Source: Amylostereum areolatum
Lineage: Eukaryota; Basidiomycota; Agaricomycetes; Russulales; Stereaceae
DNA length: 64,000 bases
NCBI GenBank assembly: GCA_012932865.1
Contig: SAXG01000053.1
Span: 186,001 to 250,000 of the forward strand
Reading direction: 5' to 3'
This document shows, in pieces, positions 23,201-32,074 of the stretch. The notes beneath the pieces are model-generated. The model saw nothing but the letters and a program-made list of their open reading frames with translations, searched no databases and had not been told where the DNA came from. The translations under genes were made by a program, and so were the position numbers. Within the stretch, counting starts at the first letter, position 1; each line of letters begins with the position of its first letter.

Positions 23201-25786
23201 GGTACCACTCCCAGGTTCACGATGGGCAATCATTGACCGTAGCGGCGCCCTATCACGGGCTGTTTATGTTCCCGACTGAGCTCCACCGAGGTGAGCAGGC
23301 CTACTAGGTTCATTCATGGTCTATGATAACTGACAAACACAGAATCCCGTCTACCAAACGATCCCCGGACCCCATCCCGCTGCACAGTAATCTACGACGG
23401 GATCCCGTCGTCCTGTTGGATTTTTGGTACAGGCCCGGTACGGATTCATGCTGGTCAAACTACATGCGCCGCATTCGTCGTCCCCAGGTCAGTAGCTCCC
23501 CGTTCCGTGAAATCGAAGTCTGATTTATATTTTTGCCCAATAGCAAGCATGTATATAATTATGAATCCCAAGTTTCAAAGGGTTTGGCCGTCATCTTTCG
23601 ACCTTTGAAATCGAAACTCGGTCGGCGCTTATCCGACCGGCGGTGACGCGTCGCGGCGTCCTCGCCGCGAAGGGCTCCTCGCGCCACCGTCTTTTCATCT
23701 CCGCGTTCATGCTTGCCTCAGATTTTTCGCCGTCAAACCCCACCTTCTTCGACTCCTCAATGCCCTCCTCGCCACCATCCCGTACTTCTTTCCCGCCAGG
23801 GCCGCCACCCGCTGCCTACACCCTCCCCCTCCCCATCAACACTGCCACCTTTGTCTTCGCCCAGCACCCCCACACCCTCTCGCTTGACTTCAACCATGCG
23901 GCCTGTGACCTCCCACGCCTCCTCCATCTCACCCCCGACCCCTCCCGACACTGCTCCTGGCTACGACGTCGAGATCGTCGACAACAAGCCCCACCGTTAC
24001 TCTCGTTACGACACAGGCGACAAGATCCGACGATCAAGTCACACCTCGCTCGACGCCGCTTACGCACAGGACTCAAGGTCGTACGGACTCAAGGTCGTAC
24101 GGGTACGAGCATGGCGATTGAATCGGTTCATCCCATCTATCCCAGTATTCTCATCACGGTTGCGGAACACGGTGCCAAACCCTTTTCGAAGTTCGCGTGC
24201 ACATGTCAAAATATCGAAGCACGCCCACGGACTTAGGACAAGATTGACGACGCCATCTTTGGCATTTCGAAGTGGAAGAGGATTGAACGAGGGTGTCATG
24301 CTACATGGTGGTGAGTAGTATGTGCTCGAGAAGGGAAATGTCACTAACCGCGTTCCTCAGCCTATCTTTCCTGTGCATGCGTGTCGTCCCACTGGATGGC
24401 AGACACGATGGGTTTGGCGGAACAACACCGTACTTTCTACCCACGGCCGAGTCCCTCGCAATCGACGGACTGTATCCTATGGTACTCTCTCCTCGCTCGC
24501 TCACACTGTTCCCACTCCATCCTTGCTCCTCGCGCACAGAACAGGCTACGAGCTGTCAGTATATGCAGTACATACACGTCGTCTCAGGGACCATAGCAGC
24601 GGTAGGAAAGGAGAGTATACACCCAATCACCCGAGGCCCTGCTTTCTGTATATCACACATCCATTCTACAATGAAAACCACCTTATTTTGCCATGTTGAA
24701 CACAGAATTTCCGTGTTGTTGTTTTTCAGTACATTTTCACCTAGTTTTCAGCGTGCAAGTGGACATGATTTCGGTGGGTGATATACACCGCTCTAAGAGC
24801 TCGAAGCAAACACGGTAGATTTCAGTCCAAATCACCTCCTTCGCGATATCACCTTGTAAATCACCGCTTTCTGCTTTTCACCGGAAAACACGGTGGAAAA
24901 CAGGATGACTTGTCCTTATAGTGAACACTGCTGCCCCCGTTGCTCCCGCTCAATCGCCACGCTCTCTCTGTCTAGGTTTTCTCTTGTGTGAGTCTGGCGC
25001 TGGCCTCGTTTATTATTGTCTTGCGCGTGTAAGTGACACACACCCCCGACGCCATCGCCGAATGTTGATGCCCCTTCTCACTTCAGGATCGCGGTGTGGG
25101 AGCGAAAAATTCTTCCATCTGTCGCTGCGGTTCTATTTTGGCTCGCGAGCGTGGTCTTGAATTTCCGGTGTACGTGCTGTCCCCTACGCACCTGATCTTT
25201 CGCTCACAGTAGTACGTCTTCAGTACCATCGCTCGTGCATTCCACGTGGAACGACGCTGTCAACGCGTGTGGCCTCAGCATCGGAAAAGCTTCTATGGTG
25301 AACGTTCCGGCGATGTTTTCATCCGAGGTCATTCTCTTGGTCATGGTACTCGTTGGGCTTGTGCGTAGGCCAGAGGCAAAGGCAGGCGGTATATGTCAGT
25401 TTTTGTATTACCAGGTGCGTCAGCCCCCTTTCTCAACCATACCTATATGCACTGAAACGCGTGGATTGACGAAGGGGGTCTTGTGGCTTGTTGTGGCGCT
25501 GATAGTGGGAATTCCTGCCGTGGTACGTGAGTCGGATTTTATCAGACAACATCGACTGACGTCGATGCTATCCAAGGTGCTCGTGGCATTAAATCTCAGC
25601 GGTTCGTCCCTTCTCTTATAACACTGACCGGCGGATGACACCATCCCTTCAACAGACCCTTTGAACTTGGTACGTCCATTTTTCCCTTCGCGTGCCATGT
25701 CTGACGTTCAATCCTCGCAGATCATGCAACCTGTCGTGTGTGAGTGCTCGCCTCCCATTGTCACCATCGCGAATTCGTGTTCATAA
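17207..25786 (+). CDS. Multi-pass (7-TM-like) membrane protein gene interrupted by a CACTA element in an intron
   Basis: Basidiomycete membrane protein of a large uncharacterised family, role unknown. Reading the exons in order: MTYWESPEVLLRDYA, AVIKVNHTMAGAV, WEVLMTISYEFGLF, TKRRTYRWTIWIHMSCRVAS, LLAFLFIMAHDYTIEKTKCQ, then a 7356-nt intron (17620-24975), then VFSCVSLALASFIIVLRV, IAVWERKILPSVAAVLFWLA, MFSSEVILLVMVLVGLVRRP, GGICQFLYYQ, LWLVVALIVGIPAV, VLVALNLS, DPLNLIMQPV. All reading phases close across the splice sites I chose, including across the large intron. Without the transposon and one target duplication that intron would be 150 nt, so the insertion may be spliced out. The last exon reaches a stop at 25786, earlier than the usual conserved end of such proteins, so the C-terminus may be lost or wrongly joined. 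Confidence 0.72.
17721..18160. repeat. CACTA left subterminal region with repeated TTTTCAC motifs
   Basis: A/T-richer than the genome around it. It carries TTTTCAC or its complement at least seven times in both orientations (for example GATTTTCACCGCC, CATTTCACCGC, ATTTTTCACGTTGG, CTTTTCACGTCCG), plus a GGCA[CT]GAAGTGC doublet near 18010-18050. Such subterminal arrays are usual transposase-binding sites in this superfamily; the binding role is inferred. Confidence 0.6.
18510..19442 (-). CDS. CACTA accessory (tnpA-like) protein
   Basis: Divergent from the transposase and wholly inside the element. The first exon starts MASMVTTPALAQATPPTPAT, a Pro/Thr/Ala-rich leader, then a predicted coiled coil (VLTKRDLEAKLREYE, RLEDQQKQVDHVTSLNVQLT). 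The middle contains YMSDIRTFLNDMDDVEDGSE. A later exon has IRQEYPAAARFENDWATRAF. The C-terminus is basic (NNSWKRKRTDDHD, ATKRARLEDQP), a likely nuclear localisation signal, ending at 18510. CACTA elements often encode a second protein that binds subterminal repeats; that role here is inference from position and charge, not from a recognised domain. Confidence 0.6.
19443..19812. promoter_or_regulatory. Divergent promoter region of the CACTA element
   Basis: A 370-bp spacer between the head-to-head accessory gene and the transposase. Both start codons face away from it, so it must hold both promoters. No clear TATA box is visible; a G run (GGGGGG) lies near 19549. Confidence 0.5.
19813..23279 (+). 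CDS. tnp2-family (Transposase_21) CACTA transposase
   Basis: DDE-type transposase that would cut and paste the surrounding element. Exon 1 begins MPPKQDRQSDFVLCGHCGKK and carries a small zinc finger (CGHCGKKVHRKTEREHLALL). Short exons follow with an acidic region (MEDGEDDEDDILLAWDHDAT). The long exon to about 22168 has a second Cys cluster (YDCCPQSCVCYTG, CPHC), the first catalytic Asp in LGASTDGFAPFRR, a CRIC knuckle, and the second acidic block SKSFPYDFMHLIWENTIKNL. Downstream exons carry the DUF4218-like part (MERYCGLIRPAIKSR) and the C-terminal DLTCVECLVGRVPLPGSRWA. About six introns fit in phase, such as GA|gtgagcg near 22168. No premature stop is seen, so it may still be active. Confidence 0.85.
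23280..24640 (+). other. Unexplained cargo in CACTA element, possible captured gene
   Basis: Past the transposase stop the element still has about 1.4 kb with coding character. A plus-strand frame near 23935-24080 reads APGYDVEIVDNKPHRYSRYD followed by TGDKIRRSSHTSLDAAYAQD. Later segments read ITVAEHGAKPFSKF and, after a GT/AG intron starting near 24309, FPVHACRPTGWQTRWVWRNN. It loosely recalls small DUF6593-like basidiomycete proteins (a W..R.YEW-type motif late in the chain), but frames switch and I cannot build one clean model. It could be a captured host gene, a decayed passenger or spurious frames. Confidence 0.3.
24650..24923. repeat. CACTA right subterminal region
   Basis: Carries TTTTCACC, AATCACC and ATATCACC motifs six or more times (TTTTCACCTAG, AATCACCTCC, ATATCACCTTG, AATCACCGC, TTTTCACCGG), matching the motif family of the left end. 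It ends in TATAGTG at 24923. Confidence 0.6.
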
Positions 25787-25850
25787 TAAAAATCTACACG
25801 CAATCCAACCAACAGTGGTATGGCAGGCCAAATGACGAAAAAATACATGT

Positions 25851-25998
25851 GCGCGAAACTTTTCGCCAACATGTCGTGCGCGAGACTTTTTGTGTCATCT
25901 TTCTGCGAGACTTCTCGGAATCGTCTGAACTTGCGAGACTTTTGATGCCGACCACTGCGAGAAACTTTCTCGTCCAGCCTCTCCTCGAGAAACTTTCT
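25851..25998. repeat. Array of short inverted repeats (GCGAGACTTT family)
   Basis: Six copies of GCGARACTTTT or GCGAGAAACTTTCTCG-like units in about 150 bp. The best copy reads CGAGAAACTTTCTCG, a perfect palindrome about one central base. It lies between the 3' ends of two convergent genes. Could be a terminator hairpin array or the edge of an unrecognised element. Confidence 0.55.
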
Positions 25999-26116
25999 TC
26001 ACATCCATGTATACTAACTTTTCCAACTTGTATAGCAAAACATATGCTTTCTGTAGGCCAATGACCCATCAAAATTGAACAAACACATCTAAATACTTAT
26101 GTAGAACAAACTTGAA

Positions 26117-27872
26117 TCAACCATCCACAACCAGCCAAGTACCCTTCGCATCTTTTCCACCAGCACTTTGACAACTTTTAGGAGCACTGACCCGTTTGTA
26201 CTCAAACTTGCAGCTTCTGCAAATGACGATGAACTCCTCATTGCCTGTAAGCTCAGAATTGTCACCATTTTTCTTCGGCTGTTTGTCTGATGATCCCTGC
26301 ACCTGTGCACACCAGACACGCCTGCATCCAGGACACTGGGCTGGAACCATGGCTCCCCAAGGACGGACACGTGGCAAAGACCATATGTAAGTACACATCT
26401 TGACGGAGTATGCAAGGGAAGAAGAAGCGCCACACTTGTCGCCGACCTTAGCTTTGACGGGCCTCCTGAGGAACATAACAACACCAGAATGGCATCCCAG
26501 CTGCAGGCTGTTGTTGAGAATTTCGCCTATCATGTTTTCTGGGTGACGGTCATTGATATACAGGCGCTGGACGAGTGCCGTGATGAATATTGTCGTGTCG
26601 AATGGGACCAAGGCCTTTGCAGTGAAACCGAAGAGGTTGTTCACTTTCGAGCTAATCGTCTGATGAGTCCAAGTACACACAATATAAGATATGATTTCAC
26701 GTACCTTTGAATGAACTCTTTCCATTCCACCACCCGTCGAGGGTTGGTGAATGTTCCACCACAACTCACAACAACGACCGTGGTATCGCAGAGTCCCATG
26801 AACTCAACCAAGGCATCGGTGATCACGTATGACTTGAACTACATGAACAAATATGTGAGTCACAATGTAGATAAAGAAGCCAAAAACATACCTCGTCGAT
26901 AGATGCACAAGCATCGCTTCTCCAGAATAAACACCCCTCGTTGTTTTCCTTAGGATTGTCGCTATCCTTGCTTTGCGAGTGCGTGGTGATGAAAATGCAG
27001 AGCTTTTTTATCTTGGCCCTATGATAGGAATTAGGAACAAGTTGCACAGTACAGAACAAAACAAGAACATACTTGCGCATATCTTCCATGGTGGCTTGCA
27101 CAGTGGCAGCATGCACATCAAATGTCTCTGGTCCATCAATGTCGAAAAGGATAGTACGCTGCACCAGTTTCGACAGATCAAAGTATTGATCATGTATAAG
27201 TTCCATCGCTGATTTTGCACCAGTGCAGGCATTGGCTTGTGTGGTGAGGGCAAGATGAACCATACCAAGACGTGGGTTCGCAACACGATGAAAGGTCGCA
27301 TGCTGCGTGTCACCCTGGATCTCCAATCCATTGGGAAACATAGGAATGAGAGAGCCCATCCTTTCGCTGCTACGGAAAAATCCCTGGCAGAAATAAAACA
27401 TCAGATCGCACCAGGTTGATTGTCAGTAAAACAAACCGAATATGGTGCATTATTTAGATCTTTATCCTTGATGTTGCAAGAAGTGCAGATGAATACCAGG
27501 CTTTCCAGCATGTTTTGGATAGACTGGGCGCCCTTCAGACACTCCATGCAGGTAGACACATTGCAGCGCGAACAGCCGACCATATCACCGCCGTTGTTAC
27601 ACAAGTTGCAGCCCTACAATATTTAGCACACTACATGGTCAAACTTAGTATTATCACTTACAGGGTCATGCTCATCATCTGTGCTCATGTCCTCCTGTAG
27701 TTCCTGATGGTGAGTTGAAAATGAAGGGATGTTAAACTTGGAAACAAACCTCTGGGTCCAACTCCGCAGTGTCCCTTTCAGTGGCATTGTTGCGAGACCC
27801 CAACTCTTCCAGTCGGAGCCTTTTAACAGTCCCACCAGTGCTCTTACCGGCTGTTTGCTTCGTGCGTGCCAT
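26117..27872 (-). CDS. Histone H3-tail mimic protein with ADD/PHD-type finger and caspase/CHAT-like domain
   Basis: The protein of about 490 residues starts MARTKQTAGKSTGGTVKR. After Met removal this copies H3 residues 1-13 except R8 to G, keeping K4, K9, S10 and T11. Seven exons close in phase. Residues 57-101 are a zinc finger, C-x2-C-x8-C-x2-C-x4-C-x2-C-x17-C-x2-C with NGGDMVG after the first pair, the spacing of ATRX-type ADD fingers. A third part has CIFITTHSQ (His near 231) and TTVVVVSCGGTF (Cys near 286), an arrangement like the His/Cys dyad of caspase-fold or CHAT peptidases. The C-terminus has RPWGAMVPAQCPGCRRVW and CRSC, a probable zinc ribbon. Tail and finger are direct readings; the peptidase call is tentative. 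Probably nuclear. Base composition is less GC-rich than the neighbours. Confidence 0.72.
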
Positions 27873-28020
27873 GAGAAGTGCCGGACAGTGGAGAAGGTGT
27901 CGAGCAAGACGATGAACGAGTGTGTGACGTGGCCGCGCGTCCTCGGCGAACGTCGGAGTTTGCCGGGTCACGTGACCAGGTTCAACTCCACGCGGCCGTT
28001 TGCTGGCACCTTTGCTCTTC

Positions 28021-28543
28021 GTCCCACGACGCACCCGCCACCGCCTGCCGGCGTGTGCGCGGGAGGGACGCCCAGATTGGTCGTCCCTCACGTCGTGGAG
28101 ACGCGACGACCGCTGACGCGCCCGTTACGGGCGCGTCGGTGGCCGTCCACCTCGCCGCCGCTGTCCCGCGACGCGCCCGCCACCGCCTGCCGGTGTGTGC
28201 GTGGGAGGGACGACCAGATTGGTCGTCCCTCGCGTTGTGCGACGGCGACGACCGCTGACGCGCCCTTTACGGCGCGTCGGCGGTCCTCCACCTCGCCGCC
28301 GCCGTCCCGCGACGCACCCGCCACCACCTGCCGGCGTGTGCGCGGGAGGGACGACCAGATTGGTCGTCCCTCGCGTCGTGGAGACGCGACGACCGCTGAC
28401 GCGCCCGTTACGGGCGCGTCGGTGGCCGTCCACCTCGCCGTTGCCGTCCCACGACGCGAGGGATGACCAGATTGGTCGTCCTTCGCGCCGTGGAGACGCG
28501 ACGACCACTGACGCGCCCGTTACGGGCGCGTCGGTGGCCTTCA
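28021..28543. repeat. Tandem array, ~141-bp unit x 3.7, two hairpins per unit
   Basis: GTCCC(A/G)CGACGC starts at 28021, 28163, 28304 and 28446, a 141-142 bp period; the last unit lacks about 29 bp. Each unit has one hairpin with arms GAGGGACGACCA and TGGTCGTCCCTC around GAT, and a second with arms GACGCGCCCG and CGGGCGCGTC around TTA. Unit 1 has one mismatch in the first hairpin. Unit 4 has two changes that keep pairing as G-U. Open frames across the array on both strands are by-products of the repeat. Confidence 0.88.
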
Positions 28544-29365
28544 GGTGACGAGGGTGGTGACGGAGGCGACGGCGACGCCCTTGGCCATGGGGGAGAATTT
28601 TGCGAGGGCGGAGAGGGTGTCGCCGGCGGCCCAGGCTTTGTGGGGGATGGAGAGGGAGTACATGAGCTTGCCGGGGACGGTGGACTCGCACTCGAGGGTC
28701 TGCTGGTAGTCGAGGGCGTCCGAGGGGAAGGAGCGGACGACGAAGACGGGGACTTGGGCGTGGTAGTTGTGTCCGATGCCGCAGCGGGTCGCGACGGCGC
28801 GCAGACGGTACGAGACAGAGGAGCGTCGGGGGGCTTCGGTTTCGAGGCTGGAGGGGAGGGTGCTGCCGACGCAGAGGGAGAAGGGGAAGACGTGTCGGCC
28901 GGGGTTGAGGGTGCACTTTTTGTGGAAGGCCCAGTCGTGCGAGCAGACGGTGTACGACAGGTCGGAGGCGCTGTTACAGCCATCAGCGAGGTGTTAACGA
29001 CGGTTGAAAACAGGCATCGGCGAGGTCTCTCCGTCGTTCCCTGCGACTAGCACCTGAGCGGTGCACGTCGTGCAGCTCTCCTTGGACGTCGACACCCACA
29101 CCTGTCTTCGGGAGACCCCACCGACCAACGCTGGAGGAGAAACTCACGAGTCTTCCTCCATGGCCGGGCCAGGGACGACGGCGCGTCCGCGGAAGTTGAG
29201 CGAGATGTCCTTGAAGGAGGTCTGCTCGGTGAGATTCAGGACGACTTGACCAGAAAGCGTCGTCGACTCTGCTTCGGATCCTGAGCCTTTGAGGAGAAGT
29301 CGCTCGTGGTCGACGACGATGGTGAAGCCCGCGTTACGAGAGTGGGGGTGAAGAAGCGAAGGCAT
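28541..29365 (-). pseudogene. Arrestin-like protein, N-terminal half only
   Basis: Start ATG at 29365 gives MPSLLHPHSRNAGFTIVVDH, then TTLSGQVVLNLTEQTSFKDI and FRGRAVVPGPAMEED, the N-terminal arrestin-fold strands. An intron (donor GTGAGT near 29148, acceptor TAACAG near 28976) joins in phase to SASDLSYTVCSHDWAF, HKKCTLNPGRHVFPFSLCVG, RAVATRCGIGHNYHAQVPVF and KLMYSLSIPHKAWAAGDTLS. The frame then runs into TGA at 28541 right after ASVTTLVT, where the tandem array begins. Arrestin-like adaptors link membrane proteins to ubiquitin ligases; this half lacks the C-terminal arrestin domain and is probably non-functional alone. The missing C-terminal part is at 42559-43344. Confidence 0.75.
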
Positions 29366-29668
29366 GTCGATCTCGAGAAGAGAACAAAGCCAGGCGAAGG
29401 CGATGTGTTTCCCCAGCCATCTTCGGCGCGCTTTTGTATACGGAGGACATTGGATCAGCTCGGAGCGGGATCGCTGCCCTCGGCGGTGGTCTGTGGTGGT
29501 GGTACAAGGCAACGCCTCGGCAGACTCTGTTGCGACTTTGGCGACGCGTGCGTGTGCCTGAGTCTCTCTCTCCCTTGCTCGCTGCAGTGCCCACCTGCAC
29601 ACCGTTGATAGCTCACGCACACTCCCTCTCTCTCCTATTCTCTCTCTCTCGCCTATCGCGGCCCTGTC

Positions 29669-31604
29669 ATGTCCTCCTATACCGCTATCATGGAGCCCAA
29701 CCCAGCGCCTCAACGGACGTCCGCGCAGCCAACCCGTCAACGCGTCAAGTGAGCACGTCTCCCGCTTTCCCCGTCTCTCTCTCCCGTCTCCTGTCCGTTC
29801 AGATCGCTTTTATTTTTCGTACGCCCCGCCGCCGCCCTCGCGCTTTCCACTCCGTCCCTTCCGCCAACCCGTCCCTCCGCGTCAAAAACACTCGATTCCC
29901 ACGACGAAGAAAAAACGCAGTCTCCCGTTTCCGCCGTCGTCCGAGTGGAAGGAACCCCCGGGGCCACATCCCTACTCCACAGGTGCGTTCCGTCTCCTCC
30001 ACGCCCGCGCTATCTCACCCGTTTTTTGTCCGTTCCGCGATCGCCCCCCGCTGCCCCATCCGCCTACCGTCCTCCGCGATCATCGCCGTCCCGCTCATCC
30101 CTCTCCCCTCGCTCGCCCGGGTCCTACCCCCCTTGCGTCAGCCATGCGCCAGAACACCGCCAGAACATGCAAGACTCACCCTACCTTGCAGACGGTCCGT
30201 GCCCACCTCGTCCGCCCAACGTACGTCCTGCCCCTCTCGTGTTCTAACCCAGCTTTCGTCGGCTTCGCGCGCAGGACGGACAGCAACAGAAGACTCACCA
30301 GCAAGATCCGACGCGCGTTGAAGAACACGGCTTGGATGTGGGAGACGAGCATGGGAACGCGCTTTCCGCTCCCCTCTGGCGTGCGCGCACCTCGCGAACG
30401 GAGTCGATCCGCACAACCCAAGTCCCTCCCTTCGCCCGCATACATCCACCAGATACGTCCCCCCGCCCGCGTCGCCCGTCCATTCTGACGCGCTCTTCCC
30501 GCGCACTCCAACGCAAACGGCGCACGCCAATGCAGACGGCGAGGACGACGCCTATCCCACGGCGAGCGCAGGCGACGCGCGTGCGTGGGCCGAAGACGAG
30601 GTCAGGGAGGCGCAGATCTTGCGGGACAGAAGGGCGGTCCTCTCCTTCGTGTGCGCCGCCGCGGCTCACGAACGGAAGACGATCAGCGCACACGACCCCC
30701 TCGTGACGCCCGCCACGTCGCACGCACGGATGACGGCGGCGGCGTTCGTCAACACCGTGTGCGTCTCCTCCCTTCCTTCACGCCCCCCTCATCCTCATCC
30801 TCACCCTCTCTGCGAACAGAGGCGCCCGAAGGCGCACGGACCTCGCGGGAACCGCGCCGGTGAGCATTCTCGTCGTTCGCTCTGCACACCGTTCGGAGCC
30901 CCCTCGCCCGCATACATTTACCAGGTACGTCTCCCCCGTCATCATCCCGCCTCGATTCTGACACGCTCTTCCCGCGCAGTCGAACGGAGAAGACGAGGAC
31001 GACGTCTACCCCTCGGCGAACGCAGGCGTCGACGCGCGTGCGTGGGGACGGAGACAACGACGGAGAGCACGGAGATCCTGCGCCCGGGGGACAGAGGTGC
31101 GGTCGGGACGCTCTAGGCGTGGGGCCACGCTCTAGGTACGTTCTTCCCCCGCCCTTGCACGCTCTGGGGTAGACCTGACGGCGTCCCCTCCAGGGATATC
31201 CATGCGTCGAAACGGGCGCGGCCTCGCCTGCAAACCATTGAGCGGGACACAGTGAAATGCGTGCGTGCGTGCGTGCGGCACGCGATTGGGGGAGGACGCA
31301 GGTACGTTCCGCCAGTCGTCCTCGTGCATTCGACCTGACACTTCCGTCAGCGCTCGCTCCAAACCGCGACAGTCAAACAGGCGTACCTTCAAGGCCGTGC
31401 CAGCGCAAACGGCGACCGTCGTCCAGGACGGGCAGGACGGCGGTGGGACGAATCCGCCCACGCTGCCGCATTGGATCGATGGGGTGGACGTCCAAGAGCG
31501 CGTCCTGCGCGTCCCAGGTACGTCTTCGCCGTCTTGACACCCCTGGCTGCAACGCTAACCCCCCCTTTCGTCAGCTCGAAAAACGCGGACGAGAGCGGGC
31601 ACAG
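29669..31604 (+). CDS. Unassigned intron-rich gene, probably interrupted by the LTR element
   Basis: I do not recognise this. ATG at 29669 gives MSSYTAIMEPNPAPQRTSAQ and then a GTGAGC donor. Later plausible exons read GEDDAYPTASAGDARAWAED with REAQILRDRRAVLSFVCAAA and, near 31440, PPTLPHWIDGVDVQERVLRV. Introns with GTACGT donors and CGCAG acceptors are frequent. Two segments about 480 bp apart (around 30430-30620 and 30900-31080) are copies of each other. The Ser/Pro/Arg-rich, very GC-rich composition makes frames hard to trust. The last segment runs straight into the LTR at 31605. Confidence 0.3.
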
Positions 31605-32062
31605 TGTCATGAACGGTCTATAATTTTCTTTTTACTTTACATCGGTTACACGCTTTAGGACTTATCGACTTATCACCGGTCCGGCTCCACCTTGGCCCGG
31701 ACCCGGCTCATCTATATCCCGCCCGGACCCACGTGACTCATCTCGGTCCGGGTCTGACTCCTTTCTCTTGACTCATGCTGTACGATACTGACTCACGCTG
31801 TGCTCTTTTACATACAACTGCTTACTTATACTTGGTCTGCTTACTGATCGCCGTGTATTGGTTGCTTACCTAAGTCTCTCTCCTCTTGTGTATATAAGGC
31901 TCGCTCTCGCTGTACATATTCCTTATCTCGAGCTAGTCAATTCTACCGACTTTGCTTGCTTTCCCTCGTCTGTCGCCGTGTCTGATCGGCTCCCCTCTGT
32001 CGTCCTCATCTTCTAGTCAGCTGTGTCGTAACTTGGTGCTGTCGCACTAGTCGTTGCTGACA
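31605..32062 (+). repeat. 5' LTR
   Basis: 458 bp, TG...CA ends. It carries a TATATAA box at 31891-31897 and a likely transcription start about 34 bp downstream at ATCTCGAGCT (31925-31934). Confidence 0.95.
31891..31897 (+). promoter_or_regulatory. LTR TATA box
   Basis: TATATAA inside the 5' LTR (the same element recurs in the 3' LTR). About 34 bp downstream begins the sequence complementary to the primer-binding site, which fits a transcription start there. Confidence 0.75.
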
Positions 32063-32064
32063 TA

Positions 32065-32074
32065 AGCTCGAGAT
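32065..32074 (+). promoter_or_regulatory. Primer-binding site, self-priming type
   Basis: AGCTCGAGAT starts two bases after the 5' LTR. It is the exact reverse complement of ATCTCGAGCT at 31925-31934, the predicted 5' end of the element's own RNA. This is the arrangement known from Tf1-type elements, which prime from a cleaved 5' piece of their own transcript rather than a tRNA. CTCGAG is itself palindromic, so only the outer bases are independent support. Confidence 0.6.

Larger units (their letters stand above)
17721..24923 (+). mobile_element. CACTA/EnSpm DNA transposon, complete (7203 bp)
   Basis: The ends read CACTAGGAGG... and ...TCCTTATAGTG, so the terminal five bases are the inverted repeat CACTA/TAGTG. 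Both flanks carry AAC directly outside (17718-17720 and 24924-24926), a 3-bp target duplication as expected for the superfamily. Beyond five bases the two ends share only a loose TTTTC.ACCG block about 23-30 bp in. Inside are a minus-strand accessory gene (18510-19442), the tnp2 transposase (19813-23279) and a cargo stretch (about 23300-24640). It sits in the intron of a host membrane protein gene. Confidence 0.88.

Noticed and set aside
27878..28466. Plus-strand open frames across the tandem array
   Set aside because: Same cause as the minus-strand frames: a repeat length divisible by three keeps frames open in several phases.
28021..28543. CRISPR array
   Set aside because: The units are 141 bp direct tandem copies without variable spacers, and the genome is eukaryotic.
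28125..28916. Minus-strand open frames through the tandem array
   Set aside because: They only translate the 141-bp repeat and an alternative frame of the arrestin exon; repeat-derived peptides are not evidence of a gene.
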